Source of the DNA: Planctomycetota bacterium
GTDB taxonomy: Bacteria > Planctomycetota > Phycisphaerae > Phycisphaerales > SM1A02
Direction of reading: 5' to 3'
NCBI GenBank assembly: GCA_003671025.1
Contig: QWPW01000001.1
Span: 124,001-188,000 of the forward strand
DNA length: 64,000 bases
Shown piece after piece: positions 46,113 through 57,588 of the stretch. Position 1 is the stretch's first letter, and every line of letters begins with the position of its first letter. The notes beneath the pieces were generated by a model. The model saw only the letters and a list, made by a program, of their open reading frames with translations. It had not been told where the DNA came from and did not search any database. The position numbers and the translations under genes are program-made.

Positions 46113-47847
46113 CTCGCTGACGCAACGCACGCAGCGCAGCTCTCCCAAAAACTCGCACAACGCGACAAGTGCGACGGGTGATGAGCACGATCGCTCGCAG
46201 CGTGACAATGCAAAGACGACGCACGAGCGTCAAGCGAACGATCTCGCCCGGGGACAAGGAAATGAGTCACGGAATGCGCGAGTGCAGCGCGCGCGTGAGC
46301 GCGATCATGACGCGGCAACTCGTGATGAATCCGCCCAGCGCGTCGAGAGTGAATCAAGCATCGCCGCGAGCGAAGACGAATCGCGTGTTCATCGCGACGA
46401 CTCACTCAACGAGACATCTGCGCAAACGGCAACGTCTTCTGCACCCGTCGAGGTTGTGACGCAAGACGAGGACAGGAGCACCAGCGCCGGCGGAGCAAGT
46501 CTCGATGACGATGGCGTGAGTAGTCTGGTGATGAACGCGGTGCAACCTTCGTCGATCAACGCAACGGCCGCCAGCATCAGTGCGCAGGCGCTCTCGCAAG
46601 GCGCGGCACTCGCGGCGAGCGTCGCGATCGACTCGCCGTCCGCAGCAGAGCATGTGTCTGGATTGCCATCAGTCGACGCGGCGAGTTCCTTCACCACCGG
46701 CAATATTGCTACTCAAACCGCGGATTCAGCGAGTGTTCTTGCCGAAGCAGCCAACGCAATTCCCTCGGCGGCCACCGCGATTGACGCGACCTCCAATGAA
46801 CTCGCAGCGAGTGATGCGCGAAGCAGCGTCGAGGGCGCAAGCAACGGTCGACATCGCGATGCAGGAAATACCCGCGCAACGGGCGAGCAGTCGTCAAGCG
46901 CAGCGGCAACGAACAACGCGGTCCGCGCTGCGAGCGATCCGCTGGCTCGACTGATTGAATCCGCACAATTCTCGTTGCGTGAGAGCACTCTCTCCGCGCC
47001 ATCAAGCGCGGCGGTGTCTGGCCGATTGGCGCAGGTCGAATCGGAAATCTCACGCATGCGCGCGGCGCAGCAGATCGCGTCGGGCGCAGTGTCAATCGAT
47101 GCGAGTGATGAGTCGGCGAGCGGCAGCGGTGCAACATCGCCGGTGCTTTCGAGCGCGGCACTCAATGCTCAAACTGGTTCAACGAACGCACACACCAACG
47201 CGGCAGGGATCTCAATGCCGCTGATCGCAACAGTCGAAGGCGCAACTTCTGCGACATCGACGTTGCCTGCCGAGGTGCCGTCGTCAAACCCCTTTGAGAA
47301 TCCCGCTGCGGCCAAACTCGCGGCGAAAGGTGCGGAAATCCTCGCGAATCAGCGCGGTGGCACCATCACCATGCGCTTGGAGCCGCCTGCGCTGGGTCAA
47401 TTGCGCATCGAACTACGCATCTCGCAAGGGGCAGTTGTTGCCGACTTCACCGCCGCAACCCCCGAGGCACGCGCGTTGCTTGAAGCGAACCTTGGAATGC
47501 TTCGTGAACGTCTCGAATCTCAAGGTCTCTCCGTCGAGCGCATCAGTGTGCACGGCGGAACTCGTGGCACGGAAGCCACCTCAGCTCCACTTGGACAAAG
47601 TGGTCATGAGTCGCGCCAGGATGGTGCGGACAACAGAGATCGTGGGGAGCGCGCGTCGACGCGGCAGGATGCAGCGGGGGGTGAAAGTCGAGGGCGTCGG
47701 GACGACGCTCAAGACGGACGCAAGCGCACGGACGCGCTCGCAGTCGATGAGGCCAATGAGCGAAAGGGGGCCTTGCGCGGATTCGCGGGCGTCCTTCACG
47801 GTGTTGCAGATCCGCGAGGCGCGAACTCTTCGCGGCGCGCGAGTTGA
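45928..47847 (+). CDS. fliK: Flagellar hook-length control protein FliK
   Basis: Controls hook length and substrate switching. The N-terminal 450 residues are low complexity (Ser/Ala/Arg/Asp/Glu rich), as usual. The conserved C-terminal domain is clear: ITMRLEPPALGQLRIELRIS, VVADFTAATPEARALLEANL and LRERLESQGLSVERISV. A basic/acidic tail follows. The start is uncertain: ATG at 45928 (MLPNLPTLPS) or at 46066, while the frame is open from 45874. In each case the start lies inside the motE-like gene in another frame. PFHDLM near the beginning resembles the usual N-terminal FliK motif. Confidence 0.85.
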   Translation: MLPNLPTLPSIVASILPAPRSPRAEPPISAPPREARPTARSPFHDLMQRDLRQAQASPTLSDSLTQRTQRSSPKNSHNATSATGDEHDRSQRDNAKTTHERQANDLARGQGNESRNARVQRARERDHDAATRDESAQRVESESSIAASEDESRVHRDDSLNETSAQTATSSAPVEVVTQDEDRSTSAGGASLDDDGVSSLVMNAVQPSSINATAASISAQALSQGAALAASVAIDSPSAAEHVSGLPSVDAASSFTTGNIATQTADSASVLAEAANAIPSAATAIDATSNELAASDARSSVEGASNGRHRDAGNTRATGEQSSSAAATNNAVRAASDPLARLIESAQFSLRESTLSAPSSAAVSGRLAQVESEISRMRAAQQIASGAVSIDASDESASGSGATSPVLSSAALNAQTGSTNAHTNAAGISMPLIATVEGATSATSTLPAEVPSSNPFENPAAAKLAAKGAEILANQRGGTITMRLEPPALGQLRIELRISQGAVVADFTAATPEARALLEANLGMLRERLESQGLSVERISVHGGTRGTEATSAPLGQSGHESRQDGADNRDRGERASTRQDAAGGESRGRRDDAQDGRKRTDALAVDEANERKGALRGFAGVLHGVADPRGANSSRRAS

Positions 47848-47886
47848 ATCAAGCAGTAAATGTCGCAGTGATTTCAGGAGTATCCC

Positions 47887-48471
47887 ATGAGCACGATTGA
47901 CGCACTCGCTGGAGCCGGCCCGATTCAACCTGCGGGAAATCGATTCAATGACCTCTCGAGCGAAGAGTTCATCAAGATCATCTTCACCGAGCTTTCCAAT
48001 CAGGATCCCTTCAAGCCGAATGATTCATCGGCGCTTCTGGAACAGCTCAATTCCATCCGGTCAATCGAGAGCGATATGCAGCTGTCCAAGGACCTGCAGG
48101 GCATCGTGTTCCAGAATCAACTGGCGACCGCGGGCAACTTGATTGGCAAGCGCGTCGCGGGCATGACCGCGGACAATGATCGTGTTGGTGGCGTGGTCAA
48201 GAGTGTCGCTCGCAGCGGCGACGAGATCGCGCTCATCCTTGACAACGGTTGGATCCTCCCTATCGATAATGTCGAATTCATCGATCAAAACCCGACTCCT
48301 ACCCCTCCGGTGATTCCCTCGCCTGGCGCGGGCGCTGGCGCGGGGACTCCTACACCGCCGCCGACCCAATCGAGCGTGGTGGCAAATTGGGGGCAGGGTG
48401 GGCCATCGGATCTCAACGGCGACGGCGCTGTTGATGCGCAGGATCTGGCCAAGTTGCTTAGTGGTGGTTGA
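47887..48471 (+). CDS. flgD: Flagellar hook capping protein FlgD with dockerin-like tail
   Basis: Hook-assembly scaffold. The N-domain LSSEEFIKIIFTELSNQDPF and the export/assembly region NSSALLEQLNSIRSIE-like are present, followed by ATAGNLIGKRV and a beta part. From about residue 140 a Pro/Gly/Thr linker leads to DLNGDGAVDAQDLAKLLSGG, a calcium-binding dockerin/EF-hand-like loop. This motif is frequent at the C-termini of secreted planctomycete proteins, but I know of no FlgD that carries it. CAGGAG precedes the ATG. Confidence 0.92.
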   Translation: MSTIDALAGAGPIQPAGNRFNDLSSEEFIKIIFTELSNQDPFKPNDSSALLEQLNSIRSIESDMQLSKDLQGIVFQNQLATAGNLIGKRVAGMTADNDRVGGVVKSVARSGDEIALILDNGWILPIDNVEFIDQNPTPTPPVIPSPGAGAGAGTPTPPPTQSSVVANWGQGGPSDLNGDGAVDAQDLAKLLSGG

Positions 48472-48558
48472 GCACGCTCGTGCGGCAATCGCCCTGTGAA
48501 TCTTGCGACAGAATGATTTGAGCATGTCTCTGGCAACACAAAATCAACGACGATTAAA

Positions 48559-49053
48559 ATGACAATCGACCCGCGCCAACTTCTCCGACGACTCGAGCCT
48601 GCAGTGCGGCCCACGGGGACCGGTTCTGCGCGCGGCCGAGTGTCGGCGGCCGACGGCGGATTCACTGAACTGCTCTCACTCGCGCGTGACGGCGCGATCG
48701 AGAGTGCGCGTGAACCCGAGATGGCCGATGGCGCGACGCTTGAACCCGCGACGATGGCGCAAGTGGCGCGCGCGTTGGATCTCGCGCAAGGACGTGGTGC
48801 GCGTCGCGCAGTCATCGTCGCCGAAGGGCGCACTTTCATCGCTGATGTTTCATCGCGTCGCCTAGAGCGCTTGGAAACTCGTGATGACTTCGTCTTTGAA
48901 GAAGTCGATGCCGCCATCGCAATTCGCGGCGAAACAGCAACATTCGCGCAACGCCCATTGGGGCCACGCGCACTTCCCCCGCGCGAAATCGCGGAGCAAT
49001 TCGAATCACTTTCTCTCGACCAGACGCCACGCGCGCAACGCGCTAGCGCCTGA
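48559..49053 (+). CDS. Flagellar operon protein (TIGR02530-like)
   Basis: A 164-residue protein between flgD and flgE, where a small flagellar operon protein is commonly found in Gram-positive and other bacteria. The pattern matches: GGFTELL near residue 34, an LEPATMAQVARALDLAQGRG helix, the strand ARRAVIVAEGRTFIADV and the ending FVFEEVDAAIAI. Function is not established for the family. Low-complexity tail to the C-terminus. Confidence 0.75.
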   Translation: MTIDPRQLLRRLEPAVRPTGTGSARGRVSAADGGFTELLSLARDGAIESAREPEMADGATLEPATMAQVARALDLAQGRGARRAVIVAEGRTFIADVSSRRLERLETRDDFVFEEVDAAIAIRGETATFAQRPLGPRALPPREIAEQFESLSLDQTPRAQRASA

Positions 49054-49078
49054 GTCGACGCACCGAGGAGCTCTCACT

Positions 49079-50839
49079 ATGGCAAGTACTACCGCACTCT
49101 TCACCGGCCTCTCTGGCCTCATGTCGAACTCGCGCCGCCTTGACGTCATCGGCAACAACATTGCCAACGTGAACACCACGGCGTTCAAGTCCAACCGCAT
49201 GCAGTTCACGCCCACGTTCAGCCGCAACTTTTCGCTGGGTACCGCGCCAAGCGGAAGCAGCGGTGGCACGAACCCTGGCCAAATCGGCTTGGGCGTCACG
49301 GTTGCAGGAACGCAGCGCAACTTCAACAACGGTGCCATCGGCGCGACTGGTGTGGCGACCGATGTCGCAATCGAAGGCGACGGTTTCTTCATCGTCGATG
49401 TCGCGGGAACGCGACACTTCACGCGCTCGGGCAACTTCGTGCGCAATCCGCAGAATGAACTGGTCTCGCAATCGGGCGCACGCGTGCTCGGATTCGGCGT
49501 GGACGATCAGTTCAATGTGATTGAAGGCGACCTCGTCGCTCTCTCGGTTCCCGTGGGAACGCTGACCCTGGCCGAAGCAAGTCGCAACGTCATCTTCAAC
49601 GGAAATCTCAACGCCTCGGGCACCGTGGGCACCACTGGTAGTATTCATACTGGTCGTGCTTGGTTTACTGATGCGGCGATGACCATTCCCGTGACCGCGG
49701 CCACCAACCTCACCACTACGGACGTGTTTATGTCCGACGGCGCGGGCGGAGTGGTGACGGCGTTTGACTCGACGACCAATCCCAAATCGATCAGCATCTC
49801 GGGTGTCGAGAAGGGTGGCAAGGATCTCGGCGTGAAGACCTTCGCCTTTAGCGCCGCAGCAGTTGCTGGCGCCGATGCTAATGGCGTCACGCTCGGCGAC
49901 TTCACCACATTCCTCGACGATGTGCTCGGTTTGGATAGCTCCGCAGTGGGCACAGCCTCGAACCTCGGTGGTGGCGCGACGATCAACGCCGCGGGACAAC
50001 TGGTGATCACCGGCAACGAAGGCACCGTGCAAGAGCTCGGGCTCGAGACCGCGGACTTCGTGGTCAGCGGCCCTGGGCTTGGCAGCGGGCAACCACTGGT
50101 ATTGAGCAAAACTGGCGCCGCCAACGGCGAAAGCGTGCGCACGAGCTTTGTGGTGTATGACTCGCTTGGCACACCGCTGACGATTGACTTGACGTTCACG
50201 CTGCAGCAAACCGCAGCGAGCGGCGGTACCACTTGGCAACTCGTGGCCGAGTCCAACGACAACGATTCGGTGCAACGACTCATCGGTCTGGGCGAAGTGT
50301 CCTTTGATGCGAGTGGTCGATTTGTGGCGGCATCGAATCAAAGCTTCTCACTGGTGCGCACCAACGGCGCCGTGTCGCCGCTGACCGTGAACATGGATTT
50401 CAATTCGGGAACGGACGCAGTCTCGAGCCTCACCGACTCCGCTTCGAATCTCGCAGCGGTCTTCCAAGATGGATCGTCGATCGGCACGCTTTCAAACTTC
50501 TCGATCGGTGAAGACGGCCGTATTTCTGGTTCGTTCACCAACGGACTGACGCGCACCATCGGCCAAGTGGCGCTGGCGAAATTTTCGAATCCAGAAGGAT
50601 TGGTTGACGCTGGCGACAACTTGTTCCGCACCGGACCCAACTCGGGAACACCGCTGGTGGCCAAGCCGCGCGACTTCGGTACGGGGCGACTCGTGGGCGG
50701 CGCGCTCGAGTTGTCCAACGTCGATCTCTCCCAAGAGTTCATCAACATGATTCTCGCTAGCACCGGCTATTCCGCGGCCAGCCGCGTGATTACCACGACC
50801 GACGAGCTGATCAATCAGTTGCTCATGCTCGGACGCTGA
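49079..50839 (+). CDS. flgE: Flagellar hook protein FlgE
   Basis: Hook subunit of 586 residues. The N-terminus GLSGLMSNSRRLDVIGNNIA with NVNTTAFKSNRMQF, the IEGDGFFIVD block and GNFVRN are diagnostic. The domain in the middle (residues 180-420) is a long beta-rich variable region, then VVYDSLGTPLTIDLTF, GRISGSFTNGLTRTIGQVAL, and the C-terminus LELSNVDLSQEFINMILAST, read in parts, pairs with the N-terminal helix. GAGGAG lies 9 bp upstream of the ATG at 49079. It is the last gene of the flagellar block and is followed by a terminator. Confidence 0.95.
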   Translation: MASTTALFTGLSGLMSNSRRLDVIGNNIANVNTTAFKSNRMQFTPTFSRNFSLGTAPSGSSGGTNPGQIGLGVTVAGTQRNFNNGAIGATGVATDVAIEGDGFFIVDVAGTRHFTRSGNFVRNPQNELVSQSGARVLGFGVDDQFNVIEGDLVALSVPVGTLTLAEASRNVIFNGNLNASGTVGTTGSIHTGRAWFTDAAMTIPVTAATNLTTTDVFMSDGAGGVVTAFDSTTNPKSISISGVEKGGKDLGVKTFAFSAAAVAGADANGVTLGDFTTFLDDVLGLDSSAVGTASNLGGGATINAAGQLVITGNEGTVQELGLETADFVVSGPGLGSGQPLVLSKTGAANGESVRTSFVVYDSLGTPLTIDLTFTLQQTAASGGTTWQLVAESNDNDSVQRLIGLGEVSFDASGRFVAASNQSFSLVRTNGAVSPLTVNMDFNSGTDAVSSLTDSASNLAAVFQDGSSIGTLSNFSIGEDGRISGSFTNGLTRTIGQVALAKFSNPEGLVDAGDNLFRTGPNSGTPLVAKPRDFGTGRLVGGALELSNVDLSQEFINMILASTGYSAASRVITTTDELINQLLMLGR

Positions 50840-50885
50840 CGCGCTCCACAGGCGCGAAGTGACTCGCAACCACAATCAAAATTGA

Positions 50886-50916
50886 AACGACGCGCGCTCA
50901 TTGGGCGCGCGTCGTT
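50886..50916. terminator. Bidirectional terminator between flgE and the PIN gene
   Basis: Perfect 12-bp arms AACGACGCGCGC (50886-50897) and GCGCGCGTCGTT (50905-50916) with a 7-base loop. The plus strand continues GTTTCATTG and the minus strand continues TCAATTTTGATT, so it can serve both convergent genes. Confidence 0.7.
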
Positions 50917-50998
50917 GTTTCATTGTTGCCGTTGGTACCTCTGAGAGCGATGCGGCCCGTCAAACCTTCGCGTCTAGTGACACGGGATCATGAAAGGC

Positions 50999-52279
50999 TC
51001 ATCCACGTCGCGGGTTTCGTCCGCTCGGACGATCACTGCCGCGATTGCCGCGCGCATCATCGTCGCGTTCTTCGCCATCGCGCCGCGGTGGTCCCTCACG
51101 ATGCTTCGGTTGCGCAGTGGCGTGCGCGACCATGCGTGCGGTGGAACCAGAATCGAGTTCGTCCGCGCGTCCTGCCCGCGCGAAGACCATGCGTCCTGCG
51201 CTGGTCGAAAGTGAATTGGTGACCACCGCAGTCATGGTCTGCCCAACGCGATCTGCAGCGCCTTCGACGACCACCATCGTGCCGTCGGCGAGATAGCCCA
51301 CGCCTTGCGTTTGGTTCTCGCCCACGCGCGCGATTTCAATCTCGATTCGGTCGCCGGGGACCGATTGCGAGCGCATGTTTCCTGCAATATCGTTGAGATT
51401 GATGACAGATATGCCCGCGATGAGGCCGACCTTGGCCAGTGCGGAATCGGTGGTCACCAAGCGATATCCGTTGCGACGCGCGTGTTCCACCAATCCTCGA
51501 TCGACACTCGGTCCGCCGATGGGCGCCGCGTCAATGGCGATGTCCGTGCTGGTGCTCGCTTGCAGTCGCGCGACGATGTCGAGTCCGCGTCTTCCGCGCG
51601 CGCGCCGACCGCGATCGCTCGAATCTGCGAGCGCCTGCAACTCGTCGATTACCGCTTGATTCACCAGAAAAGGCGCGTCAAGCAAACCACTCGTCGAGAG
51701 GTCGACGATGCGTCCATCGATGATCGCACTGGTGTCGAGCAGCATCGGACGCACGCCGCGATTTTGCCGCGAGAACTCGACGTAGGGGATGACCAGTCGA
51801 AAGTCATCCTTGGTAGTCATCACCACGCTCACCGCGATGTAGCAGAGAATCAAACCGATGGAGATCTTGGCCAGATTGAGGTAGAGCGCAGCGGTGGTTT
51901 CTTGCAGGCCCCATGCCGTAATAATTGAATCGAGAAGCGATCCGATGGCGAAAGCGCCGACCAAGCCTAAGCACAAACCGAGGTAGATGCCGAAGATCGA
52001 GGCCAGCCGTTTGTTCGGTGTCAGCGCGTCAATGACCACGATGATGAGCCCGAGCGCGCCCGTGGCCAAGGTCAGTCCGATGATGAGCGTGAGGTTGAAG
52101 CGCTCATCGGCGCGACTGGCGACGACAAGTCCCGGGGTCGCAAGCACGAGCGCCATGAACAGGAGTCGCGCAAAAAGCAGAATGAGTCGCGTACCTTGGG
52201 AACTCGCCGTTCGTGTTTGGATGACCGCACTCGGTCCGTCCATCTCCGGCAGCGCACGATCATTCAGCTCATCGGACAT
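50999..52279 (-). CDS. PIN/TRAM-domain membrane protein (YacL family)
   Basis: A 426-residue protein with four N-terminal membrane helices (residues 30-165; FARLLFMALVLATPGLVVAS, LTLIIGLTLATGALGLIIVV), then a PIN nuclease domain (MLLDTSAIIDGRIVDL with the first acidic residues, FLVNQAVIDELQALADSSD, ATTDSALAKVG-like VTTDSALAKV) and a TRAM RNA-binding domain (GENQTQGVGYLADGTMVVVE). The layout is that of YacL. The conserved acidic residues for metal binding appear kept. The C-terminal tail is Arg/Asp/Gly rich. The RNA target is unknown. Confidence 0.88.
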   Translation of the reverse strand: MSDELNDRALPEMDGPSAVIQTRTASSQGTRLILLFARLLFMALVLATPGLVVASRADERFNLTLIIGLTLATGALGLIIVVIDALTPNKRLASIFGIYLGLCLGLVGAFAIGSLLDSIITAWGLQETTAALYLNLAKISIGLILCYIAVSVVMTTKDDFRLVIPYVEFSRQNRGVRPMLLDTSAIIDGRIVDLSTSGLLDAPFLVNQAVIDELQALADSSDRGRRARGRRGLDIVARLQASTSTDIAIDAAPIGGPSVDRGLVEHARRNGYRLVTTDSALAKVGLIAGISVINLNDIAGNMRSQSVPGDRIEIEIARVGENQTQGVGYLADGTMVVVEGAADRVGQTMTAVVTNSLSTSAGRMVFARAGRADELDSGSTARMVAHATAQPKHREGPPRRDGEERDDDARGNRGSDRPSGRNPRRG

Positions 52280-52333
52280 GATGATGATTCTACGGTGCGC
52301 GCGTGCGTGATCATCGTTACTATCGCAACTCTT

Positions 52334-52457
52334 GGAGCCATCGAAGACGGCCGGGCCCGGCGGGCGGGTCGGCCGCGAATCTGGTCAGGGCTTGATCGCA
52401 GCAGCCATAAGCGAGTCGGTCCGAGCCGAAGGTCGCCTGGCCGTCTTCGGCGGCTCC
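52334..52457 (+). ncRNA. ffs: Signal recognition particle RNA (4.5S type)
   Basis: The conserved SRP domain IV is visible: CTGGTCAGG (52381-52389), apical loop and GCAGCAGCC (52398-52406). Flanking arms pair over the whole molecule: GGAGCC (52334-52339) with GGCTCC (52452-52457) and CGAAGACGGCC (52342-52352) with GGCCGTCTTCG (52439-52449). The hairpin of about 124 nt is the small bacterial form. Position directly before dnaX-ybaB-recR agrees with Bacillus and other bacteria. The apical loop is TTGATC rather than the usual GGAA tetraloop. Confidence 0.88.
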
Positions 52458-52595
52458 ATAGTTGAGGCAGTGGTGCAAGCGGCGGTGCGCATCGTTGCGC
52501 ACGGAGTGACTGACAAGTTTGAACGACAACTTTTTCGCCCGCGCGGACGGTTCGCCCCATGACCACTGCGCAGCGTGCAGGCGTGATGAAGACTT

Positions 52596-54599
<2,004 letters not shown>

Positions 54600-54726
54600 T
54601 TAAAGTTGCGCACGTGGCAGCGTCGCCTCGTCGATGCGGAGCCAGTAGTGGTCAATTCGTCTCAGACGCGTTGAATGAAGTTTCAGTCCAGTTTGACATT
54701 GCGCGGTGCGCCGCGAGGAGATCGAG

Positions 54727-55098
54727 ATGTTCGACAAGTTGAAAATGGCAGGGCAGGTCGCGGGCATGCTCAAGGACCTTCCCAAGTTGCAGGGAATGAT
54801 GGAAGACGTTCGCGCGCGCCTCGCCAACACCAAGGTCGAAGGCAGTTCGGGCGGTGGTGCAGTGCGCGCGGTCGCCTTCTGCGACATTCGCATCGACATC
54901 GTGGTCCTCGACCCTTCGGTGATGCGCGGAATCGCTTCGGGCTCACCCTCTGATTTGGACTACGCCAATCGTCTCATCGCCGAAGCAGTGAACGATGCGC
55001 TCACGCGAGCGCGTGCACGAATGGCCGAAGAAATAGGCCGTTCCGCCAGCGAAGCGGGTATCAATCTTCCTCCAGAATTGCTGGCGCGGCTGAGTTGA
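54727..55098 (+). CDS. ybaB: YbaB/EbfC nucleoid-associated protein
   Basis: A 123-residue protein of the YbaB/EbfC family, which binds DNA as a dimer. It begins FDKLKMAGQVAGMLKDLPKL and has the central strands VEGSSGGGAVRAVAFCDIRI, then LIAEAVNDALTRARARMAEE. GGAG lies about 8 bases before the ATG at 54727. The family's usual GG(L/M) DNA/tweezer segment is less regular than in E. coli. Flanking dnaX and recR support the identification. Confidence 0.85.
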   Translation: MFDKLKMAGQVAGMLKDLPKLQGMMEDVRARLANTKVEGSSGGGAVRAVAFCDIRIDIVVLDPSVMRGIASGSPSDLDYANRLIAEAVNDALTRARARMAEEIGRSASEAGINLPPELLARLS

Positions 55099-55218
55099 TC
55101 GTCGGTCAAGCAGCGAACTCGTGTCCCACATTGTGCGAGCGTTTCTCGCGCAGCACGCACGCCCAATTTCATGCAGCGCTGAGTCACTCAGCACGCGCAT
55201 CAAACAGTTAGAGACCCT

Positions 55219-55845
55219 ATGTCGAGCGCCGGATATCCCGAATCAGTACGACGACTCATCGACGCCTTCGCTGCGATGCCAGGCATCGGTCGGCGCGGCG
55301 CGGAACGCCTCGCGTTTCATGTGTTGCGCCAGAGCCCCGAGGAAGCGCTCGCGTTGGCCCGCGCTGTCGAAGAAGTCAAACGCAAGGTCAAGCACTGTTC
55401 AATTTGTTGGAGTTTGGCCGACGCTGATCCCTGTCCCATTTGTGCGGATGTGCGACGCGATGCGGCGACGGTGTTGGTGGTCGAGCAGCCCAAAGATTTA
55501 CTTGCGCTCGAACGGACGGGGCTCTATCGCGGCGTCTATCACGTGCTCTTGGGGCGACTCGATCCACTCGCGGGAGTGGGCATCGATGCGATTACCCTCG
55601 ACACGCTCTTGGCGCGACTCGATCATCCGCAACGCAATGCGCGCGGGACCGCGGTGACTGAGATCATCCTTGGGCTCAATCCAGATCTCGAGGGCGACAC
55701 CACCGCACTGTGGATCGCGCGCGAGGCGGGCGAGCGAGGCGTGCGCTCCACGCGTTTGGCGCGGGGGCTCCCAAGCGGATCTCAACTTGAGTTTGCCAAC
55801 CCCGCGGTGTTGGGTGATGCGCTCAAAGGTCGCACGAGTCTCTGA
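55219..55845 (+). CDS. recR: Recombination mediator RecR
   Basis: Partner of RecF and RecO in gap repair, 208 residues, normal length. Order of parts: helix-hairpin-helix (IDAFAAMPGIGRRGAERLAF), C4 zinc finger (HCSICWSLADADPCPIC), Toprim domain (VLVVEQPKDLLALERTG, YRGVYHVLLGRLDPLAGVG) and the C-terminal STRLARGLPSGSQLEFANPA. All four zinc cysteines are present. Confidence 0.96.
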   Translation: MSSAGYPESVRRLIDAFAAMPGIGRRGAERLAFHVLRQSPEEALALARAVEEVKRKVKHCSICWSLADADPCPICADVRRDAATVLVVEQPKDLLALERTGLYRGVYHVLLGRLDPLAGVGIDAITLDTLLARLDHPQRNARGTAVTEIILGLNPDLEGDTTALWIAREAGERGVRSTRLARGLPSGSQLEFANPAVLGDALKGRTSL

Positions 55846-56082
55846 GGGTGAAGCGCGCCGATACCCGATTGGAGGATGTCGTCGCGAATACTGAAAATCA
55901 AGCGTGTTTCGAAGCCTTCTCCGAGGTGCGCGCTTGGGAACGCGCCGCGTGTTCGGTAGCATCGTGCTCAGAACTCGTCGCGCAATCGTCTGTTCGACCC
56001 CGTCGGTCCTTGCCTGAGCAAATGTGAGTGAACCAGCGTCTCTGCGCAGACGCATGTGCGCAAATCGTGTGGACAAACTTGC

Positions 56083-57588
56083 ATGGCTGAAATGCGCTTC
56101 GACACTTCGCAGAAACTTCGCATGGGTCAGACCATGGGCTTGTCGCCCAAACTGATTCAATCCGCGGAGATCCTCCAACTCAATGCGATGCAATTGCAAG
56201 AGCGGCTCGAGCAGGAGTGCGAGAAGAACGTTGCGCTCGAGTTGGTGAATCCAGGTTCGAGCGACGATGACACGCGTCGGCAAGATCAGCATCGTGAGGA
56301 CTCGCCCCAAGGCGGTGGATCCGATGAGTTCGAACGCTTGCGTCGCATGGAGCGCCAATACGGCGAGTTGTGGAATCAAGATGGCGATGGTCGACGCGCG
56401 GCGCGCGATACCGGCGAGCGAGATCCCAAGATGGCCGCGATGGCCAACGCGCCTTCACGCGGCCGCGGCTTGGTGGAAGTGCTGCACGAACAGTGGAGTT
56501 TCGCGGGAGTGCATGATCCAGCGATGCGTGTCGCGGGCGCGCGGCTCATCGAATACATCGATGAAAATGGGCTGATGACCACCGAGTTGGAAACGGTGCG
56601 CGAGCAGAGTGCGCACCTGCCTGGTTGTGATTGGACGATTGCAACTCTTGAGTCCGCGCTCGACCGCGTGCAACAAGAACTCGAGCCTCGAGGGGTCGGT
56701 TCGCGCAGTGTGCGTGACGCGTTGATTTTCGAAGCGCGTGCATACCTCGAAGAATGTGACGATCTTGATCGTGCTGACGCATGGTCGGACGCGATCGAAG
56801 TGTTGGTGACGTTCTATGACGACATCCTCGCCAACCGTATCCCCAAGATTCGCGAGAAAACCGGATGGAACGCCGAGCGTCTCGATCGCGCGCGCGCATG
56901 CCTCAAGCGGCTCGATCCCAATCCTGGGCGCGAGTTGGTTCCGCCCGAGCAGACCGCGATCATTCCTGATGTCCTCGTCGAGTACGACCCCGAGTCTGGC
57001 GATTACACCGCGCGCTTGGCCGATGAACTCATGCCGCGGGTGCGCGTCTCGCCCGATTACGAAGCGATGATGAAGGACATCGAGCTCGATGCGAAAGCGC
57101 GCAGCTTTGTGGCCGACAGTGTGCGCGCGGCGCGTTCGATTCTCGAAGCAGTCGAGCAACGCAACACGACGCTCATGCGGGTGGTGCGGGTGGTGCTCAC
57201 GCGTCAACGCGAATGGTTTGAGCATGGACAACAACATCTCAAGCCGATGCCGATGGTGGAGGTCGCGGACATGCTCAACATTCATGTGGCCACGGTGTCG
57301 CGCGCGGTGAGCGAGAAGTGGATGCAATGTCCGCGCGGCCTCGTTGCGCTGCGCATGTTCTTCTCGCTGGGCACGGAGAACGCCGAGGGCGAAGAGATGT
57401 CGTGGACTGCAGTGAAGGCGCTCATGAAAGAAGTGGTTGAGGGCGAAGACCGCGCCAAGCCTTGGTCGGATCGTGAGATCGCCGAAGCTCTCGAAAAGCG
57501 CGGCGTGAAAATCGCGCGCCGCACCGTGGTCAAGTACCGCGAACAGTTGGGCATCTTGCCCGCGCCGCTGCGCAAGTCGCATGCGTGA
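56083..57588 (+). CDS. rpoN: RNA polymerase sigma-54 factor RpoN
   Basis: A 501-residue sigma-54 factor. Region I (MGLSPKLIQSAEILQLNAMQ, then LQERLEQECEKN) binds the activator and core. An acidic region II follows, then the core-binding and helix-turn-helix region (LNIHVATVSRAVSEKWMQCP) and the C-terminal RpoN box, here ARRTVVKYRE. ATG at 56083 gives the usual N-terminus; an in-frame ATG at 56056 is possible. It requires an AAA+ activator; the flagellar regulator at 36262 with GAFTGA is one. The flagellar promoter candidates at 38822 and 39538 fit it. Confidence 0.95.
   Translation: MAEMRFDTSQKLRMGQTMGLSPKLIQSAEILQLNAMQLQERLEQECEKNVALELVNPGSSDDDTRRQDQHREDSPQGGGSDEFERLRRMERQYGELWNQDGDGRRAARDTGERDPKMAAMANAPSRGRGLVEVLHEQWSFAGVHDPAMRVAGARLIEYIDENGLMTTELETVREQSAHLPGCDWTIATLESALDRVQQELEPRGVGSRSVRDALIFEARAYLEECDDLDRADAWSDAIEVLVTFYDDILANRIPKIREKTGWNAERLDRARACLKRLDPNPGRELVPPEQTAIIPDVLVEYDPESGDYTARLADELMPRVRVSPDYEAMMKDIELDAKARSFVADSVRAARSILEAVEQRNTTLMRVVRVVLTRQREWFEHGQQHLKPMPMVEVADMLNIHVATVSRAVSEKWMQCPRGLVALRMFFSLGTENAEGEEMSWTAVKALMKEVVEGEDRAKPWSDREIAEALEKRGVKIARRTVVKYREQLGILPAPLRKSHA

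Noticed and set aside
52332-52562. Protein frames over the SRP RNA on both strands
   Set aside because: The region folds as SRP RNA, and the frames have no similarity or start signals.
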